Shown piece by piece: positions 6,667-15,050 of a stretch of 58,217 nucleotides of DNA. The DNA is taken from contig JAJDNP010000036.1 of NCBI GenBank assembly GCA_022340645.1, positions 1 to 58,217 of the forward strand, given 5' to 3'. The DNA is from Gammaproteobacteria bacterium. GTDB lineage: Bacteria; Pseudomonadota; Gammaproteobacteria; SZUA-229. The notes below the pieces were generated by a model. The model did not search any database, was not told where the DNA came from, and saw only the letters and a program-made list of their open reading frames with translations. Each line of letters begins with the position of its first letter. The stretch's first letter is position 1. A program made the translations under genes and the position numbers.

Positions 6667-9477
6667 TCAGCTGACAGCCTGGCACTTGCTGGCCGGGGTG
6701 CGGGTATCCATATTACGTCCACGCGTGGTATGGTCTTCTATTTCAGCGGCTTCGCCGACTAATCGACCGTAAACGAAGGTGGTAAACGCGCCGTATTCCA
6801 GAAATTGTTCGGTAATTTCCCGGTCAACAAAAGGCCGCCACAGCATCTTAAGTAATATCACCGCAATTACCGCGTCAATGTTGACGCAGTAAACATTGGG
6901 GCTGACACCATAGCTTGCCAGGGCCTTTACCAGTTCATGATAAAACTCGTGAAAAATATTATAGCTGTTACGCGCCCTGAACAGGTCATGAACATAAACC
7001 TCACGGGGATCATAGTTAACATCTTTGCCTTTAAATACCGGGTGGTTAATACAGGGAATTTTTTCGTAGGACAGGTTGCCGGCAGCTTTAGCCTGGGTCT
7101 TGTATGATTTGTACTCCCTGGCATAGTCGGCGGCGAGTTCAGCCAGATCAATTCCGTGATCCGGATCGCCGGGATCAGCCAGGCCAATATCTCGAAAGCG
7201 GCTGATAAGAAATCGCATAGCTTCGTAACCGTTACCGCCATGCGCGTAGCCGGTATGGCTTAAGAATCCAGCATAAGCCTTGTTTATCTGCACACGTTCG
7301 GGTACTTCCGGGCCATCTGCGCTGACAGCTCCTTTTGCGCCCTGCGCAGAAATGGTGCCGGGGCCATTGCTGGCGACCAGTCCAAGCAGGATAGAAAAGG
7401 CAAAGCGATCTTCAACGCCCGGTTTTTTCGTTAGTAGCGCAAGGTAGGCGGTGTCGGTGTAGCTCCATTCTTTTACCAAAGTGGCTATTTCAATACCGCC
7501 AAAGGCGGTATCGGTGTGTCTGTCTTCCCTGGCGGAGGCGCCTAACGCGGCGGAGAATATTCTGAAATGCCAGGGCATATTGTATAAGGTGGTGACAGAT
7601 AGCCGTTTGTGTAACAAGGGTTTCCATGCCAGGTGGCAGCATATTGCTGCAACAACAGCATCGGCTGCTACGTACTGACGTGTTTCACTGGCAAGAAGCT
7701 GCAGAAAGCGGATAAACACGGTGTCAGCATTTCTCGATACTATACCCGAGAGCATGATGGTTGCCAGTTCGTCTCCATCATCGGTTAGCAGCAGTTCACG
7801 CCGCTTATCCATTATGGCCTGCTTTACCACAGCGTGCAGGTCAAAACCATTGTCCCCCGACTCATCTGCAGCTGGATCTGACAGGCCGTGCTGATGAAAT
7901 AATTCAAGCAGCAGCCTGGTGCCCCGGCTGGCCCTGGCAGCCATATCTGGTCCAATGATGCTCAGGGCTGCGCAAAGCGCCGTATTGGGACTATTACCTG
8001 CCTGCCGGGCGGCAAAAGCGGCAGTCAGCATTGGTGTGTTATGCAGGTTGACATAAGCATTTAATAAAACATTAGCCAGTGCGCGCGAGTTTTCATCCGG
8101 ATACTCGCGAACCAGTGACATCACCAGGTTATCTTCGTATGTATGTGTCGCAACATCGAGAATACTGATGCCAAAAAGGCGGGTTATCTGCGTCACCGGG
8201 TCCATCATTGATGCGCCAGAGGCATCCTTCATTGACTGGCGAGGGAATATGACGCCAATCTGCTCATTGACCAGCTTTATCTGTTCATCATAGGGCGCAA
8301 CTGCCTTTACCGGTTGTATATTCAGTTCGGCGGGCAAAATATCACCCAGGTCATCCGCCAGCCAGCATTTCATTGAAAGATCGCCTTTCTTTTCGAAATC
8401 CGGCGCTTCATTATTAAGCGCCATAACAGCCGTCATGGCGAGCGGGATATCGGCAATATTGGTCACCACGGCGCCGCGGGCGGAACAGACGGGATGATCG
8501 GCGGTGAATATCCGGTCAACGCCAAACTTCTGCATAAACCACTGTTCTTTCGCGGCAGCATTATCGCCGCTGCCGGCAATCGCCCCGGCGTGGCCGCATG
8601 CCTTCGTCAGACGGTCTTTCCAGCGGCCTACGATGCAGGCGACAACAGGTTTTTGAAAAACAAGGTCCTGTTCATAATAGCCGCCGGGTTCAATATACAT
8701 AATAGCGGCTTTACTGCGATCATCATTGTGAAAGGCGTGGCTAAATTCTGCTGCTGCAAAATGAATATAGACATCCTTTCCGGAGGAGAGTGAAACCGTG
8801 GTGCCCCAGCCTGCGGTACTGAGATAAACAGCGATGGTGGTGGTGAAATTACCCGAATTGGAATAGATGGCGATGGAACCCGGTATCAATGATTCTTCGG
8901 GGTGGCTGCCGCCGAGTGCGCCGCCGATACGTACATGGTGATGGGCATCGGCTATGCCAAGGCAGTTGCCGCCGAAGACATCGACCTGCTGTTGCTGACA
9001 ATAATGGCGAATAATGCGTGCATCACTTAGCGGTACTTTCTCGGTCAGGATAATAACCTTCGTCAGCTCCGGGTTGACCCTGACCGCTTCGATTACGGCA
9101 TCCTTGACACCGGCCGGAGGCACATATACCACGGCCACGTTAAAGCGATGCCCTGCCTGTAAAGCTTCAACCACTGAATTGTAAACCGGGATATCGCCAA
9201 GTTCAGTTTTTAACACTGAACCGGAGCGTCCTGGCATGGTGCCGCAAACAACATTGCCAGCGGAATAAACATGGCTGGTCGGGGTAACTGATTTACTTTC
9301 GTTGCCAAGGATATTCAATACGCAGACCCGGTCAGAAGTTGTTGCAAGTTCTGCCAGTGAGTTTATGCCGACGAAATAGTGAGGAAAGGCCGCAATGCCC
9401 GCATGTCGTGCAGCATCCGGAAATGAGACGTTTTCGCCTGTCATATTCATACTTGACTTTAGATTTTTAATGCCCAT
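6667..9477 (-). CDS. ATP-citrate lyase, large subunit (SucD-like plus citrate-synthase-like), divergent type
   Basis: 936 residues from ATG 9477 (MGIKNLKSSMNM); starts at 9450 or upstream are possible. Residues about 10-330 are succinyl-CoA-ligase-alpha-like, with a CoA-binding fold and the phosphohistidine in ACGHAGAIAGSGD (His about 296). Residues about 420-936 are citrate-synthase-like, ending NIDAVIAV (Asp about 868, aligning with the catalytic Asp of animal enzyme) and FVYGRLVGEAAEIEDH. With the small subunit it would split citrate to acetyl-CoA and oxaloacetate using ATP and CoA, the key step of the reductive TCA cycle. It is much longer than the roughly 600-residue green-sulfur-bacterial subunit, matching the divergent (type II) enzymes reported from sulfur-oxidising symbionts and Magnetococcus. 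It overlaps the small-subunit gene by 11 nt. Confidence 0.85.
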   Translation of the reverse strand: MGIKNLKSSMNMTGENVSFPDAARHAGIAAFPHYFVGINSLAELATTSDRVCVLNILGNESKSVTPTSHVYSAGNVVCGTMPGRSGSVLKTELGDIPVYNSVVEALQAGHRFNVAVVYVPPAGVKDAVIEAVRVNPELTKVIILTEKVPLSDARIIRHYCQQQQVDVFGGNCLGIADAHHHVRIGGALGGSHPEESLIPGSIAIYSNSGNFTTTIAVYLSTAGWGTTVSLSSGKDVYIHFAAAEFSHAFHNDDRSKAAIMYIEPGGYYEQDLVFQKPVVACIVGRWKDRLTKACGHAGAIAGSGDNAAAKEQWFMQKFGVDRIFTADHPVCSARGAVVTNIADIPLAMTAVMALNNEAPDFEKKGDLSMKCWLADDLGDILPAELNIQPVKAVAPYDEQIKLVNEQIGVIFPRQSMKDASGASMMDPVTQITRLFGISILDVATHTYEDNLVMSLVREYPDENSRALANVLLNAYVNLHNTPMLTAAFAARQAGNSPNTALCAALSIIGPDMAARASRGTRLLLELFHQHGLSDPAADESGDNGFDLHAVVKQAIMDKRRELLLTDDGDELATIMLSGIVSRNADTVFIRFLQLLASETRQYVAADAVVAAICCHLAWKPLLHKRLSVTTLYNMPWHFRIFSAALGASAREDRHTDTAFGGIEIATLVKEWSYTDTAYLALLTKKPGVEDRFAFSILLGLVASNGPGTISAQGAKGAVSADGPEVPERVQINKAYAGFLSHTGYAHGGNGYEAMRFLISRFRDIGLADPGDPDHGIDLAELAADYAREYKSYKTQAKAAGNLSYEKIPCINHPVFKGKDVNYDPREVYVHDLFRARNSYNIFHEFYHELVKALASYGVSPNVYCVNIDAVIAVILLKMLWRPFVDREITEQFLEYGAFTTFVYGRLVGEAAEIEDHTTRGRNMDTRTPASKCQAVS

Positions 9478-9494
9478 TTTTAATGCCCATTTTT
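9463..9494 (-). repeat. 13-nt tandem duplication at the citrate-lyase subunit junction
   Basis: On the minus strand AAAAATGGGCATT occurs twice head to tail (9494-9482, 9481-9469), followed by AAAAAT. The duplication gives the small subunit its ending (MGIKNGH, stop) and the large subunit its start (MGIKNLKSS). Because 13 is not a multiple of three, deleting one copy would join the two frames without a stop. Confidence 0.9.
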
Positions 9495-10744
9495 TGGGTA
9501 ACAATGGATCTGCCATCGGCCTGCATCCAGTCGTCAATCGCTTTCACGTAGTTGACCACGCCGCTCATTGAGGAGTCATGGCCGAACATGCGAAATGGAA
9601 TGCCGAGTGCGTCAAGAATATCCTTCAGGTAGGCCATGCCACGGACCAGGTTCGGGCCGCCGCGTCCGACGACGACATAGACTGGCACCGGGCCATGCTG
9701 GTTAAAGTAATCCCGCAGGGCGTCACCCATTGCGCGCATGGTGGTGTAAATGTCGGTATTATTCGCTTTGCCGCCAATAATAAACAACACGTTGCTTTGT
9801 GCTAACCAGTGTTTGTAAACAATACGGCTGATTTCATACATCTTTTCATACGGCGGGTTGCCGCCAAAATCAGATGAGATGGTGCCGGCTTCGCCAAGCA
9901 ATTCGGTTACCAGGGCGTTGGCGCCGCCGCCGAAGGTCATCGCGGTAACCGTTCCCTGCTCGTTAGTGACAAATACATCAGATTGCCCCTGGTAGGTGCG
10001 CAGTTCATTGATCTCGATTTCAAAGTCGGAATAGCCGGACGAATCCAGGCTGGCTGGCAGCTCCAGTCTTTTCCAGGAAGGGTCGTCGGTATCAAATGCG
10101 CATTTAAAGTCGCAGGCAATCGGCATCAGGCGGCCGTTTTTCGGCATCATGCGGATCGGATTCAGTTCAAGCGTACTCATGCCGTAGTTATTAAACAGGT
10201 CCCATAGTTTGGGCAGGTTCTGTACCAGCGGACTGATGATTTCGTTTGGCGCATTGATACTGTCCAGCGCATTGGCGACAACGAAACCTTTAAACCCTGT
10301 TAATGCATCATACGGAATGGTTGCGATCTGGTCCTTTGACAGCTCTTCAATATCCACGCCGCCGTGATGAGTGATGGTGAGTGTCGGCGCGCGAAACCTG
10401 GTATCATCACTGATAGATACATAAATTTCATATTTGGCAGGTATCGCGCTTTCAAAGGTGACACCTTCAGCTTTTGTCCGGTTGCGGCCAACATGGTGTT
10501 CGACGAAATAAAGCCGCTCTTTCTCCTGCATGGCGGTGGCGACATCACTGGCAAAACCGATGAGCCCGGCTTTGCCTTTTTTACCAACGCCACCCTTAAA
10601 ATTGGGTTTTACCAGTACCTGGCCATAGCGATCCAGCAGGGCTTTAATTTGCTCACTGGTCGCCTCCGGACCGAGAACTTCAGATGTGGGAAAACCCACG
10701 TAGTTAAGTAGCTTTGACCCCCAAAGCATGCCTGTGATTTGCAC
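9467..10744 (-). CDS. ATP-citrate lyase, small subunit (SucC-like ATP-grasp)
   Basis: 425 residues. It starts at GTG 10744, 5-6 nt after AAGGAT; the first ATG (MLWGSK) is five codons later with no better site. The fold is that of succinyl-CoA ligase beta. An N-terminal ATP-grasp module carries VLVKPNFKGGVGKKGKAG and ends near LELNPIRMM. A C-terminal flavodoxin-like ligase domain begins near VTAMTFGGGANALVTELLG and carries IIGGKANNTDIYTTMRAMG. These correspond to the N-terminal third of animal ACLY. It binds ATP and supplies the phosphohistidine chemistry of the large subunit. It lies between the HPPD-like gene (139 nt upstream) and the large-subunit gene. Confidence 0.85.
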   Translation of the reverse strand: MQITGMLWGSKLLNYVGFPTSEVLGPEATSEQIKALLDRYGQVLVKPNFKGGVGKKGKAGLIGFASDVATAMQEKERLYFVEHHVGRNRTKAEGVTFESAIPAKYEIYVSISDDTRFRAPTLTITHHGGVDIEELSKDQIATIPYDALTGFKGFVVANALDSINAPNEIISPLVQNLPKLWDLFNNYGMSTLELNPIRMMPKNGRLMPIACDFKCAFDTDDPSWKRLELPASLDSSGYSDFEIEINELRTYQGQSDVFVTNEQGTVTAMTFGGGANALVTELLGEAGTISSDFGGNPPYEKMYEISRIVYKHWLAQSNVLFIIGGKANNTDIYTTMRAMGDALRDYFNQHGPVPVYVVVGRGGPNLVRGMAYLKDILDALGIPFRMFGHDSSMSGVVNYVKAIDDWMQADGRSIVTQKMGIKNGH

Positions 10745-10883
10745 TTTTTATCCTTTTTATTTTGTCTATCGTTTAATGATTAAGTTGTTTCACTGGAACA
10801 ACAGTAAATACTAACAGTTAGCAGGTGCCAGTATCAAACAAATGATTTTAAAATCATGGCGAAAAAATTACACAGTATACGCT

Positions 10884-12155
10884 TTATGGATAAGCATTAC
10901 TTACTACATTAGATTGTGCCTGTAATTCGAGCAGTTCTTCTTCAACACCTGCAGCATGCGTCAGTTCGGCGACATTATGCCTGGTGAAAAAGCCGCTAAA
11001 GTCACCAAAGCGCTGAACATATTCAATGATCAGTGATGAATGTTCTGATGCGCTGGAGAAAATCTGTTTCAGGCCATCTTCTCTGGAGCCGATGACATCA
11101 AGCAAAAAGTCTGTTCCCACGGCAGTAATCTGCCTGACTACGTGTTCGATGTTTTCCATTCCCTGGTACTCACCATCAGCAATGGCCAGGGCGATATGAT
11201 GCAGGCGAGGACCATAGTTACGGACAAACGTTTCGGTGGGTGAGGGCAGCTTTTCAAGATGATTGACGAAGTAGGGTGTATTGTTTGCGGTAAACACCTT
11301 GGCCGGACTAAGGCATTCATTGTTGTAGTGAACGCTTTTGGTGACATTGGTTGACGAATTCTGATCACGAATATCATACGAGCCCCAGTAGTAATAACTG
11401 GACAGTGACAGCCATTCCAGGATGGCGACTTCCCGGTTCTGACTGTAGATTCTGGTGGCAAGATGATCAATCGGCATAATCATCGTGTCGATGGCAAGCT
11501 CTTTTTGTTTTTCCTTGGCAGCGAGATAAACCGCCTGCACGTCATCACGTATACTGCTGACACCCAGCGCATAGGTACGTATCTGATCGAGCGGTCTTTC
11601 CATGTAGGCGACGATGTTGTGCGTATAGGGTGACGGTTTACTGATGGCAAGATTGCCCGGCAGCTGGAGTTTTCTTATCTGGTCCTGCGAAAAGAAACGG
11701 AACTCGCGTTCTTTCTGTAATTCGGTTACCTCGTGCAGGTTTGTCACACGCAGGATTTCACCCATGTAGCGGCTATTGGGCTTACGCATGCCAATCGGGT
11801 AAACCTCGTTGAGGCTGCGAAAAATGCCGTGAATTGAAGGATCCTTGACTTCGCGAACGAGGAAGTCGGGCGAACTCATGTCAATTCGAAGAACATGGGT
11901 CCAGTGGTCTTCACTCTCCAGAGTAACGAGATAATGGTAAGGCGTCATCAGCGACAGTTCACCGATATAGCGGATTGAGTGCCCCGGATCAACGGTGATC
12001 ATGATGGCTTCAATTTCATGGACCATATCGGTGAGACCGCTACAATCCCGCTCATCGAGCAGGCGAACCAGGTATTCTTCAAAAAAATCCGAGTTCAGTT
12101 TGTCGCCCTGTCTGGCAAAAGCCAGAGATTTTGTTATTGAGTTTGATTTAGTCAT
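10884..12155 (-). CDS. HPPD-like vicinal-oxygen-chelate iron dioxygenase
   Basis: 423 residues. The C-terminal half resembles 4-hydroxyphenylpyruvate dioxygenase and keeps a candidate 2-His-1-Glu iron site: His about 231 in PIDHLATRIY, His about 320 in LHHIALAI, Glu about 378 in LIIEYVQRFGDFSGFF. The final DFSGFFTRHNVAEL matches the family pattern of a Gly/Phe-rich gate followed by an Asn helix. Residues 1-200 are not recognisable as the usual first VOC domain. The substrate is unknown; an aromatic or other alpha-keto acid is an inference from the family only. It is the first gene of the citrate-lyase operon, 29 nt after the predicted sigma54 transcript start. No tyrosine-degradation genes are nearby. 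Confidence 0.65.
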   Translation of the reverse strand: MTKSNSITKSLAFARQGDKLNSDFFEEYLVRLLDERDCSGLTDMVHEIEAIMITVDPGHSIRYIGELSLMTPYHYLVTLESEDHWTHVLRIDMSSPDFLVREVKDPSIHGIFRSLNEVYPIGMRKPNSRYMGEILRVTNLHEVTELQKEREFRFFSQDQIRKLQLPGNLAISKPSPYTHNIVAYMERPLDQIRTYALGVSSIRDDVQAVYLAAKEKQKELAIDTMIMPIDHLATRIYSQNREVAILEWLSLSSYYYWGSYDIRDQNSSTNVTKSVHYNNECLSPAKVFTANNTPYFVNHLEKLPSPTETFVRNYGPRLHHIALAIADGEYQGMENIEHVVRQITAVGTDFLLDVIGSREDGLKQIFSSASEHSSLIIEYVQRFGDFSGFFTRHNVAELTHAAGVEEELLELQAQSNVVSNAYP

Positions 12156-12194
12156 GCTGCAATTAATTGGTGCAAATTAAAATGCTATTGCCAC

Positions 12195-12210
12195 TGCAAA
12201 TGCTGTGCCA
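12195..12210 (-). promoter_or_regulatory. Sigma54 -24/-12 promoter for the HPPD-like/citrate-lyase operon
   Basis: On the minus strand 12210-12195 reads TGGCACAGCATTTGCA, matching TGGCACGRNNNTTGCW at every position but one. The GG and GC doublets are correctly spaced. The start would be near 12184, 29 nt before the ATG at 12155. Confidence 0.75.
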
Positions 12211-12305
12211 TTTTTAATTAACCAGTCCAGAAGATATATATGTTTTAGCTTCATAGGCTTACATGGTATGCATTCAGTAAATGTTGTGCTAACTTGCCAG
12301 TTGAC

Positions 12306-12382
12306 GCACCATTAATGTGCGACGCACCAAAATCAAACTTTATTTTGGTGCATTAAAGATTTTTGTAGCCATATTGGTGCAA
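12306..12382. promoter_or_regulatory. Cluster of NtrC-like operator half-sites between divergent sigma54 promoters
   Basis: GCACCATTAATGTGC (12306-12320) has the GCAC-N7-GTGC form of an NtrC site. GCACCAAAAT (12324-12333) and ATTTTGGTGC (12342-12351) form a perfect inverted pair 28 bp long overall. TTGGTGCAA (12374-12382) is another half-site. They lie roughly 70-145 bp upstream of the plus-strand start and 120-200 bp upstream of the minus-strand start, a normal place for an enhancer-binding protein. Naming the regulator NtrC is an inference. Confidence 0.6.
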
Positions 12383-12424
12383 ATTATTCCTTATTTTGTA
12401 GCTATTTATCATTCATGTATATCA

Positions 12425-12440
12425 TGGCATGGATATTGCA
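12425..12440 (+). promoter_or_regulatory. Sigma54 -24/-12 promoter for the ATP-grasp operon
   Basis: TGGCATGGATATTGCA matches TGGCACGRNNNTTGCW at all but one position. The start is expected near 12451. That is downstream of the ATGs at 12415 and 12424, so the ATG at 12493 is the likely translation start of the first gene. Confidence 0.75.
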
Positions 12441-12492
12441 TTGTTTATCAACACAGCAGTTTGCTGAAAAACTTATAAACGATACACACGCA

Positions 12493-13944
12493 ATGCCAAT
12501 AAATCTGAATGACTATTCGAGTGGGAACGCTCACGATGAGTTACTGACTAACACCAACCGTGCCCGCCCCGGCGCTGGCAAAATATTGAATTACCTGCGA
12601 AGCTTAACTGACGCGGAATTGCGAGAAAGACGCGAGGCGGCTGAACTGGCGATGCAGGTCATGGGTATTACTTTTACCGTCTACAGCGAGGAGGGTGGCG
12701 GTATCGACCGTGTCTGGCCCTTCGATATTATTCCACGCATCCTTACTGCGCGTGAATGGTACCGTATAGACGAAGGCTTAAAGCAACGGGTTCAGGCGCT
12801 GAACATGTTTATTGCTGACATTTATGACGAGCAGAAAATCATCCGGGATAAAATTTTCCCAAAAGAGGTGCTCGCACAGTCGGTCAACTTTCGTGAGCAG
12901 TGTATCGGCATCAAACCGGCATATGATATCTGGGCGCACATTTGCGGCAGCGACCTGGTACGGGGCGCTGACGGCACCATGTATGTGCTTGAGGATAACC
13001 TGAGGGTGCCATCCGGCGTTTCCTACATGCTGGAAAACCGGCTGGTGATGAAACGTGTCTTTCCGGAATTGTTTGAAGATAACGATATCCTGCCGGTTGA
13101 CGGCTATTCTACCCGGCTGTTCGATATGCTGGCGGCGTTATCGCCCCGTCCTGCGGAGTTCCCGTCAATCGTTGTACTGACGCCGGGAATTTATAATTCG
13201 GCGTATTTCGAGCATTCCTATCTTGCCCAGCAAATGGGCGTAGAACTTGTTGCAGGCAGTGATCTGGTCGTTGAAGACGATATCGTTTATATGAAAACCA
13301 TCAGCGGCCGCGCACGTGTTGATGTCATATACCGCAGGGTAGATGACCTGTTTATGGATCCTGAGGTATTCGACAAAGAATCGATGCTCGGTGTGCCAGG
13401 CATTATGCGGGCATGGCGCAAAGGCAATGTTGCCATCGCGAATGCCCCCGGCGCCGGTGTGGCCGATGACAAGGTCGTATACGCCTATGTTCCGGAGATG
13501 ATTCGATACTATCTTGACCAGCAGCCAATATTGCCGAATGTGCCAACCTACCTGTGCATGGATAAAACACAGCGTGATTATGTGCTGGACAACCTGGAAA
13601 ACATGGTGGTCAAGCCAGCCAATGAATCCGGCGGTTATGGGATGATGGTCGGGCCTGCAGCCAGCCTCAAGGTGCGCAGGGAATTTTTAGCATTAATCAA
13701 AAAGAACCCGCGTAATTATATCGCGCAGCCAACATTGAATTTATCGACCGTGCCGACTTTGTGTGATGGTGTGATTGAGCCAAGACATGTCGACCTCAGG
13801 CCTTTTATTCTATCCAGCGATGCAAGCCATGTTACCCGCGGCGGACTGACGCGGGTGGCGCTGAATAAAGGCTCACTGGTGGTGAATTCATCCCAGGGCG
13901 GCGGCAGTAAAGATACGTGGATCATAGAAACGAGGAGTAACTGA
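12493..13944 (+). CDS. Circularly permuted ATP-grasp protein (DUF404/DUF407), stand-alone
   Basis: 483 residues from ATG 12493 (MPINLNDYSSGN). The start is chosen because the upstream ATGs fall in the sigma54 promoter. Family landmarks in order: TFTVYSEEGG, WPFDIIPRILTAREW, DLVRGADGTMYVLEDNLRVPSG in part, YFEHSYLAQQMG, DVIYRRVDD, and VVKPANESGGYGM, which supplies the ATP-binding Lys and Gly loop. The end is GGGSKDTWI. These proteins are predicted amidoligases that form peptide-like bonds with ATP; no substrate is established. It lies 2 nt before the alpha-E gene, and the usual partners follow. A second homologue is fused to alpha-E at 22315-24888. Confidence 0.9.
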   Translation: MPINLNDYSSGNAHDELLTNTNRARPGAGKILNYLRSLTDAELRERREAAELAMQVMGITFTVYSEEGGGIDRVWPFDIIPRILTAREWYRIDEGLKQRVQALNMFIADIYDEQKIIRDKIFPKEVLAQSVNFREQCIGIKPAYDIWAHICGSDLVRGADGTMYVLEDNLRVPSGVSYMLENRLVMKRVFPELFEDNDILPVDGYSTRLFDMLAALSPRPAEFPSIVVLTPGIYNSAYFEHSYLAQQMGVELVAGSDLVVEDDIVYMKTISGRARVDVIYRRVDDLFMDPEVFDKESMLGVPGIMRAWRKGNVAIANAPGAGVADDKVVYAYVPEMIRYYLDQQPILPNVPTYLCMDKTQRDYVLDNLENMVVKPANESGGYGMMVGPAASLKVRREFLALIKKNPRNYIAQPTLNLSTVPTLCDGVIEPRHVDLRPFILSSDASHVTRGGLTRVALNKGSLVVNSSQGGGSKDTWIIETRSN

Positions 13945-13946
13945 TT

Positions 13947-14930
13947 ATGTTGTTAGCGAGTGTTGCGGAACGTGTGTACTGGTTTGCGCGCTATGTAGAA
14001 CGTGTGGAGAACACGGCGCGCATGATCCTGGTGAATAATAACCTGCTGATGGACATGCCAAAAAACTCGACGCTTGGCTGGGCGCCGCTGGTTTCTATCA
14101 CGGGAATTGCCGATATCTTTTATGAACATTACCAGGAGGCGAACGAACGCAATGTGCTTAAGTTCCTGGTGATGGACCCGAACAACCCGAGCTGCATGTT
14201 ATGCACCCTGACCAACGCCCGTGAAAATCTGCGTACTTCACGGGCGATATTTCCCAGGGATGTGTGGGAGGCACTGAACGATCTTTACAGCTATACAAAG
14301 GAAAACAAGTCGGCCGTGTTGACCCGCCGCGGACGCTATGCGTTTCTAAGCCATATTATCGATTCATGTCATTTGATCACAGGCAAGCTGTCTGCTTCCA
14401 TGAGTCATGACCAGATCTACGAGTTTGTCCGCATGGGACGCAATATCGAACGCACGGATATGACCTCACGCGTGATTGACGTCAGGGCGGACAACCTGCT
14501 GCCCAAACATGACGAAGACCTTAAACCGTTTGATGATATCCAGTGGAAAAGCGTGCTGGATTCGCTTGCCGCACATCAAATGTACCGGCGTTACGTGCAT
14601 GTGCGGGTGCAGGGTGTCGCGGTGCTGAGTTACCTGTTGCAGGACTGGTATTTTCCCCGTGCAATACAGCATTGCCTGACGCAGGTGGAGTATTGTTTGC
14701 GCAACCTGCCGCTGAACGAGGCGCCGCAATATGCACTGGTTCGTGCGCAACGCATGGTAAGAAATGCTGACGTACGAAAAATCGTTGCCGGCAACCTCAA
14801 CAGTTATATTAACGATTTGCAGCTGGCCCTGATAGATCTTAACGCCGAGCTGACATCCAGCTATTTTGAAGGCAGGGAAGTGTCCGCAACGATATATAAT
14901 ATTGCTGACAAGCAAAGGGTGACAGCATAA
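13947..14930 (+). CDS. Alpha-E domain protein (DUF403)
   Basis: 327 residues, almost entirely helical. It begins MLLASVAERVYWFARYVERVENTARM, the hallmark of the alpha-E domain, shown here as AERVYWFARYVERVENT. Further family motifs are NARENLRTSRAIFPRDVWEALN, in which ENLRTSR is typical, and FVRMGRNIERTDMTSRV. GGAG precedes the ATG. The domain is always found with circularly permuted ATP-grasp proteins, fused or adjacent, and presumably acts with them; no activity is known. The next gene starts 120 nt downstream. Confidence 0.9.
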   Translation: MLLASVAERVYWFARYVERVENTARMILVNNNLLMDMPKNSTLGWAPLVSITGIADIFYEHYQEANERNVLKFLVMDPNNPSCMLCTLTNARENLRTSRAIFPRDVWEALNDLYSYTKENKSAVLTRRGRYAFLSHIIDSCHLITGKLSASMSHDQIYEFVRMGRNIERTDMTSRVIDVRADNLLPKHDEDLKPFDDIQWKSVLDSLAAHQMYRRYVHVRVQGVAVLSYLLQDWYFPRAIQHCLTQVEYCLRNLPLNEAPQYALVRAQRMVRNADVRKIVAGNLNSYINDLQLALIDLNAELTSSYFEGREVSATIYNIADKQRVTA

Positions 14931-15050
14931 TGTTTTTATTCTGCACGAAGCTTGCCTTAAAGGTACTGGTTTTTAGCACTAGCACCAGCAGTTAGACGTG
15001 GCTGTTGTCAGCAGTAGTTTTATGCCGCACCGGTACGAGTGTTTAATAAC

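Noticed and set aside
12415-12492. Longer start for the first ATP-grasp gene (ATG 12415 or 12424)
   Set aside because: The region contains the -24/-12 promoter; the predicted transcript starts near 12451, and neither ATG has a ribosome site.
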